A stretch of DNA of 9,840 nucleotides. Origin: Clostridiales bacterium. Lineage in GTDB: Bacteria > Bacillota > Clostridia > Lachnospirales > CAG-274. The DNA is taken from positions 1-9,840 of the forward strand of contig JAJQBF010000103.1 in the NCBI GenBank assembly GCA_021203425.1, in the 5' to 3' direction. Made by a program: the position numbers and the translations under genes. Positions 6,646 through 9,840 of this stretch are shown one piece after another (the stretch's first letter is position 1; every line of letters starts with the position of its first letter). Below the pieces are notes generated by a model. The model ran no database searches. It was not told where the DNA came from and worked only from the letters and a program-made list of their open reading frames with translations.

Positions 6646-8322
6646 ATGCTTTTAACAGGTTCCGAAATTCTTATAGAATGTTTAAAGGAGCAGGGTGTAG
6701 ACGTTGTTTTCGGCTACCCGGGTGGCGCTATATTAAATGTATATGACGCTCTTTATAAGCACGGCAGTGAAATTAAACATTATTTAACATCTCACGAGCA
6801 GGGAGCAGCTCACGCAGCCGATGGATATGCCCGTTCAACAGGCAAAGTGGGCGTATGTTTTGCAACCTCGGGTCCCGGAGCAACAAACCTTGTAACAGGT
6901 ATAGCTACAGCCCAGATGGATTCTATCCCTCTTGTAGCCATAACCTGTAACGTAGGTCTTCTCCTTTTGGGCAAGGACAGTTTCCAAGAGGTAGATATTG
7001 CCGGAGTGACAATGCCCATAACAAAGCATAACTATATTGTTAAGGACGTAAACAAATTAGCCGATACAGTTAGAAGTGCTTTTAAAATTGCCGCAGGAGG
7101 CAGAAAGGGCGCTGTTCTTATAGACATAACAAAGGACGTAACGGCTAACAAGGCGGAGTATACATATAAATCTCCCGAACATGTTCTTCCCCACACAGAT
7201 ACAATAACGGAAACAGACATAGCAAGAACGGCAGAACTTATTAACAACTCAGAGAAACCTCTTCTTTATGTAGGCGGCGGCGCTGTTGCATCTGATGCAA
7301 GAAACGAAATTTTAAACTTTATTGAAAAAACAGATATGCCCATTTGCTCAACATCTATGGGCTTAGGGGTTATCCCCTCTGACCACCCTTCTTATTTGGG
7401 TATGATAGGTATGCACGGTACAGTAGGGGCAAACGTAGCCGCTAATGAATGCGACCTGCTTATTTCAGCCGGCGCAAGATTCTCCGACAGAGTAGCCACA
7501 AGCGTTAAAAGATTCGCCCCCAATGCCAAAATAGTACATTTAGACATTGACCCGGCGGAAATAAACAAAAATATAAAAACAGATGCCTCTGTTATAGGGG
7601 ATTTAAAGGAAATCTTCAAACAGCTTAAGCTGAAAACGGGAAGTGTTAAGTTTACCACTTGGAAAGAGGAAATTGTTCACTATCACAAGGAGAATTCTCT
7701 TAAATATACCCATGACGAACATCTCCGCCCTCAGTTTATAATCGAGAAGATAAACGAAGTTACAAATGGCGAGGCTATAATCGCCACAGAAGTAGGTCAG
7801 CATCAGATGTGGGCTTGCCAGTTTCTTAAAATAAACAAACCCCGTCATCTTTTGACTTCAGGCGGTTTGGGAACAATGGGCTACGGCTTAGGCGCTGCTA
7901 TAGGGGCTAAAGCAGGAAACCCCGACAAGACTGTCATAAACATTGCCGGCGACGGTTGTTTCTATATGAACAATAACGAACTTGCAACTTCTGTTTTCGG
8001 TGATTTACCTGTTATTGAGGTTCTTATAAACAATGAGGTTTTGGGTATGGTAAGACAGTGGCAGACACTTCTCTACGGCCGCCGCTATTCTCACACAACC
8101 CTTGATAAGGGAACGGACTTCTGCAAGCTGGCAGAAGCCTACGGTGCACTTTCCTTTGAGGTAACAAAGCCCGAAGAATTTGAGCCGGCTTTAAGAGCAG
8201 CTATAGAGTCGGGAAAAACCTGCCTTATAAACTGTATAATCGACAGAGACGAAATGGTTCTGCCTATGATTCCGGCAGGGGCAGCCTGTGACGATATTAT
8301 AACATTTGACGATATGCGCTGA
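6646..8322 (+). CDS. ilvB: Acetolactate synthase (acetohydroxyacid synthase) catalytic subunit
   Basis: Thiamine-diphosphate enzyme joining two pyruvates, or pyruvate plus 2-oxobutyrate, in the first common step of valine/leucine and isoleucine synthesis. The 558 residues are normal for a large subunit. The N-terminal domain carries VFGYPGGAI (21-29) and catalytic Glu51 in SHEQGAAHAADGYA. The central domain has ISAGARFSDR (273-282). The C-terminal domain has the ThDP/Mg motif from GDG (435-437) to NN (462-463), then LGMVRQWQ (466-473), typical of AHAS rather than pyruvate oxidase or catabolic ALS. The FAD-side loop reads CNVGLLLLGKDSFQEVD (101-117), where many AHAS proteins have GQVP-type sequence. 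AAAGGAG (6632-6638) is 7 bases before ATG. No ACT-domain regulatory subunit follows, so IlvN/IlvH must be encoded elsewhere or be absent. Confidence 0.95.
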   Translation: MLLTGSEILIECLKEQGVDVVFGYPGGAILNVYDALYKHGSEIKHYLTSHEQGAAHAADGYARSTGKVGVCFATSGPGATNLVTGIATAQMDSIPLVAITCNVGLLLLGKDSFQEVDIAGVTMPITKHNYIVKDVNKLADTVRSAFKIAAGGRKGAVLIDITKDVTANKAEYTYKSPEHVLPHTDTITETDIARTAELINNSEKPLLYVGGGAVASDARNEILNFIEKTDMPICSTSMGLGVIPSDHPSYLGMIGMHGTVGANVAANECDLLISAGARFSDRVATSVKRFAPNAKIVHLDIDPAEINKNIKTDASVIGDLKEIFKQLKLKTGSVKFTTWKEEIVHYHKENSLKYTHDEHLRPQFIIEKINEVTNGEAIIATEVGQHQMWACQFLKINKPRHLLTSGGLGTMGYGLGAAIGAKAGNPDKTVINIAGDGCFYMNNNELATSVFGDLPVIEVLINNEVLGMVRQWQTLLYGRRYSHTTLDKGTDFCKLAEAYGALSFEVTKPEEFEPALRAAIESGKTCLINCIIDRDEMVLPMIPAGAACDDIITFDDMR

Positions 8323-8331
8323 GTCTCCAAG

Positions 8332-8402
8332 TCTCCCCTTTTAAGGGGAGATGTCGCACCGAAGGTGTGACAGAGAGGTTCTGAGGCTTGGTACGCCCGA
8401 AC
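8332..8402 (+). repeat. Double-hairpin interspersed repeat, copy 3 (after ilvB)
   Basis: Hairpin A is at 8332-8351 (TCTCCCC, TTTTAA, GGGGAGA). Hairpin B is at 8353-8371 (GTCGCACC, GAA, GGTGTGAC, with one G·T wobble). A tail ending GCCCGAAC is shared with copy 2. The element begins 9 bases after the ilvB stop and occupies nearly all of the 93-base gap to the next gene, whose ribosome site starts 4 bases beyond the repeat. There is no T-run after either hairpin, so transcription probably continues through it. Confidence 0.85.
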
Positions 8403-8415
8403 ATCAGGGGGATTT

Positions 8416-8814
8416 ATGAGTGATCGAGGTATAAAAGTCGGAAAATACAACAAAAAAATAAACAATATCTTGGGTCTGGACTTTGACGAGCTGGAAATTT
8501 ACAGACCCAAGGGACTTTATGCCCATATGAAGAAAAGAAATCACGACAGATGTATTAAATATATAGACAAAATCCCCGAAATTTTGGAAAACCCCGACTA
8601 TGTAGGTGTAAACCCCACCGAAAACGGCGGCAAATCTCTTGAGTATATAAAACAATATAAGGATAACGTCCTTGTCGGGGTTAAGCTGGATAAAAAGAAT
8701 AACTATCTCTATGTTTCAACAATGTATGCCATACAAGACGGCAAGATTGAAAGAAGATTATTCAGCGGAAGAATAAAGAGGTTTTTTGAAAACGAACTTG
8801 CAAAAATATCATAA
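8416..8814 (+). CDS. Small PBECR3-like (putative BECR-fold nuclease) protein
   Basis: A 132-residue soluble protein with no signal peptide or membrane segment. From memory, the block from GLYAHMKKRNHDRCIKYI (33-50) through IPEILENPDYVGVNP (53-67), LVGVKLDKKNNYLYVSTMY (86-104) and ERRLFSGRIKRFF (112-124) resembles PBECR3, a phage/mobile-element member of the Barnase-EndoU-ColicinE5/D-RelE nuclease fold. Plausible active-site residues are His37, His43, Ser101/Thr102 and Arg113/Arg119, by analogy only. Here the domain stands alone instead of being part of a large polyvalent protein. AGGGGGA (8406-8412) precedes ATG closely (3 bases), and no other start fits. No cognate antitoxin-like gene is adjacent. 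With no visible promoter and a terminator just after it, it looks like the last gene of the ilv message. Base usage resembles its neighbours. Confidence 0.7.
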   Translation: MSDRGIKVGKYNKKINNILGLDFDELEIYRPKGLYAHMKKRNHDRCIKYIDKIPEILENPDYVGVNPTENGGKSLEYIKQYKDNVLVGVKLDKKNNYLYVSTMYAIQDGKIERRLFSGRIKRFFENELAKIS

Positions 8815-8820
8815 AAACTT

Positions 8821-8848
8821 AAGCCCCAAAACAAGGGGCTTTTATTTT
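8821..8848 (+). terminator. Intrinsic terminator ending the leu/ilv operon
   Basis: A perfect 7-bp stem, AAGCCCC (8821-8827) with GGGGCTT (8835-8841), closes a 7-base loop and runs into TTTTATTTT (8840-8848). It begins 6 bases after the stop codon of the small nuclease-like gene. It is the only clear rho-independent terminator in the window. Confidence 0.93.
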
Positions 8849-8853
8849 ACGGC

Positions 8854-8882
8854 TTGACAGCCGGCTTATAAGCTGTTACAAT
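8854..8882 (+). promoter_or_regulatory. Sigma-A type promoter for the NusG-II/Gx pair
   Basis: TTGACA (8854-8859) and TACAAT (8877-8882) are separated by exactly 17 bases, directly after the operon terminator. Transcription would begin near 8889, giving a very short leader of about 15 bases that contains the ribosome site GGAGAG (8892-8897). The near-consensus form suggests strong, probably constitutive, expression unless an unseen operator overlaps it. Confidence 0.88.
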
Positions 8883-8903
8883 CTCAAATACGGAGAGTGT
8901 TTT

Positions 8904-9275
8904 ATGAAAAAAATTTTATTATATTTTGTTTTGATAATTGTAGTTTTAGGGCTGGCAGGAGCCTCCTACGCTGTTATGAATATAAAGTATGACGGTGCCA
9001 AAGCAAAAATTTATTCCGAAGGTGAGCTTGTGGAAACAATTGAACTTGACAATGTTTCCGAGGGCTATGAATTTACCGTAGAGGGCAAACAGGGGGAAAA
9101 CATTATAAGAGTGGAACAGGGCAGAATTTGTGTTGTTTCCGCAAGCTGCCCCGACAAGGTTTGTGTAAACCAAGGCTGGATTTCAAACGGAGTTACGCCC
9201 ATTGTCTGTCTGCCCAACAAGCTTATAATAGAAATTGAAGGAGCGGAGGCAGAGGCAGACGCCGCCGCAAGATGA
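8904..9275 (+). CDS. NusG domain II-containing, membrane-anchored protein
   Basis: 123 residues. An N-terminal hydrophobic helix (about 4-24, MKKILLYFVL then a run of V/L/G/A) acts as a signal anchor or signal peptide, leaving a small extracytoplasmic domain. The domain carries the Cys pattern of the NusG_II family: Cys76, Cys82 in SCPDKVC, Cys87, and Cys102 in IVCLPN. These cysteines could bind metal or form disulfides; the biochemical role of this stand-alone family is not established to my knowledge, and it is not the transcription factor NusG. The C-terminus is a short Ala/Glu/Asp run (AEAEADAAAR). It starts 6 bases after GGAGAG, and a Gx transporter gene follows after 9 bases. That pairing is common in Clostridia, often near respiratory or flavin-transfer genes, and suggests a shared membrane role. 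Confidence 0.88.
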   Translation: MKKILLYFVLIIVVLGLAGASYAVMNIKYDGAKAKIYSEGELVETIELDNVSEGYEFTVEGKQGENIIRVEQGRICVVSASCPDKVCVNQGWISNGVTPIVCLPNKLIIEIEGAEAEADAAAR

Positions 9276-9284
9276 GGAACACAT

Positions 9285-9794
9285 ATGGGAAAGAACAACA
9301 CACGACACACAGCCTTAATGGCAATGCTCATTGCTGCAGGGCTTATTATATTTTCTCTTGAAAGCCTTATTCCTCCCCTGACACCTGTTCCCGGGATAAA
9401 GCTGGGGCTTGCCAATATTGTTACACTGTTTACTCTTTATGCCTTTTCACGGCGTGACGCTTTCTGTGTTATGATTTTAAGAGTGCTTTTGGCAAGTGTC
9501 TTTTCCACACAGATTGTCTCACTGTGGTACAGCTTGGCAGGAGGTTTTCTCTGTCTCATGGCAATGAGTATCTGCAAATCATTCTTAAGCGAAGACCTGA
9601 TGCAGTTTACAAGCGTTGTAGGGGCTGTTTTTCATAATCTGGGTCAGCTTGCCATTGCCGTTTTATTAACGGGCAGCTTAAGCATATTGTGGTATTCCCC
9701 CGTACTTATGCTGGGGGGAGTCATATGCGGATTTTTCACAGGTATCGCCTGTAAGCTCGTATATAAAAGAATAAAAACCATATTAAAAATATAG
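9285..9794 (+). CDS. Gx transporter family / heptaprenyl diphosphate synthase component I-like membrane protein
   Basis: A 169-residue integral membrane protein with about six hydrophobic segments (roughly 10-28, 39-54, 60-77, 79-97, 109-129, 136-159). The segment PVPGIKLGLANIVTLF (34-49) and FHNLGQ (116-121) are hallmarks of the family labelled Gx transporter or HepS component I, which resembles ECF-type substrate-binding (S) subunits. The substrate is unknown from sequence, and the older heptaprenyl-synthase label should not be taken as proof of enzymatic function. The ribosome site GAGGA (9274-9278) overlaps the stop codon of the NusG-II gene, so the two are surely one transcription unit. 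The length is normal, and the stop is TAG at 9792-9794. The remaining 46 bases of the window show no gene start. Confidence 0.88.
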   Translation: MGKNNTRHTALMAMLIAAGLIIFSLESLIPPLTPVPGIKLGLANIVTLFTLYAFSRRDAFCVMILRVLLASVFSTQIVSLWYSLAGGFLCLMAMSICKSFLSEDLMQFTSVVGAVFHNLGQLAIAVLLTGSLSILWYSPVLMLGGVICGFFTGIACKLVYKRIKTILKI

Positions 9795-9840
9795 GTATAA
9801 TCATAACAGCTGCACAGCCCGTATTCCAATGCCGTAAATC

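Noticed and set aside
8327..8391. Outer stem CCAAG (8327-8331) with CTTGG (8387-8391) enclosing both hairpins of copy 3.
   Set aside because: The equivalent positions in copy 2 are not complementary, so the 5-bp pairing is probably chance.
9796..9801. TATAAT after the last gene as a promoter -10 for a downstream gene.
   Set aside because: The position 17 bases upstream is AT-rich with no resemblance to TTGACA, and no start codon with a ribosome site follows within the window.

Overview
The window looks like a chromosomal stretch from an anaerobic Clostridia-type Firmicute (low-to-moderate GC, strong AGGAGG-type Shine-Dalgarno sites, heavy use of AGA for Arg and CCC for Pro, SLH surface protein, NusG-II/Gx-transporter gene pair). 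This taxonomic reading is inferred from gene content and style. All supported genes are on the + strand.

Region 1 (1-8848) reads as one long branched-chain amino acid operon. After the tail of an unidentified upstream gene (1-51) come leuC and leuD (3-isopropylmalate dehydratase large and small subunits), leuB (3-isopropylmalate dehydrogenase), a broken gene for an SLH-domain cell-surface protein, ilvD (dihydroxyacid dehydratase) and ilvB (acetolactate synthase catalytic subunit). Last is a small protein resembling the PBECR3 group of BECR-fold nucleases, followed by a strong intrinsic terminator. leuCDB catalyse the isomerase and dehydrogenase steps of leucine synthesis. ilvB and ilvD make the 2-oxoacid precursors for valine, isoleucine and leucine. 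leuA, ilvC, ilvE and the regulatory subunit ilvN/ilvH are not in the window.

Region 2 (8854-9794) is a separate unit. A near-consensus sigma-A promoter directly follows the terminator and drives a membrane-anchored NusG domain II protein and a Gx transporter family (HepS-component-I-like) membrane protein.

Three copies of a small double-hairpin repeat lie at 83-130 (minus orientation), 1963-2029 and 8332-8402 (plus orientation). They sit at the front, inside and near the end of the operon, and the stems show base-pair-preserving differences between copies.

The points most worth following up are the covarying repeat family, the standalone nuclease-like gene at the operon's end, and the single in-frame TGA in the SLH protein, whose reading frame continues intact on both sides.
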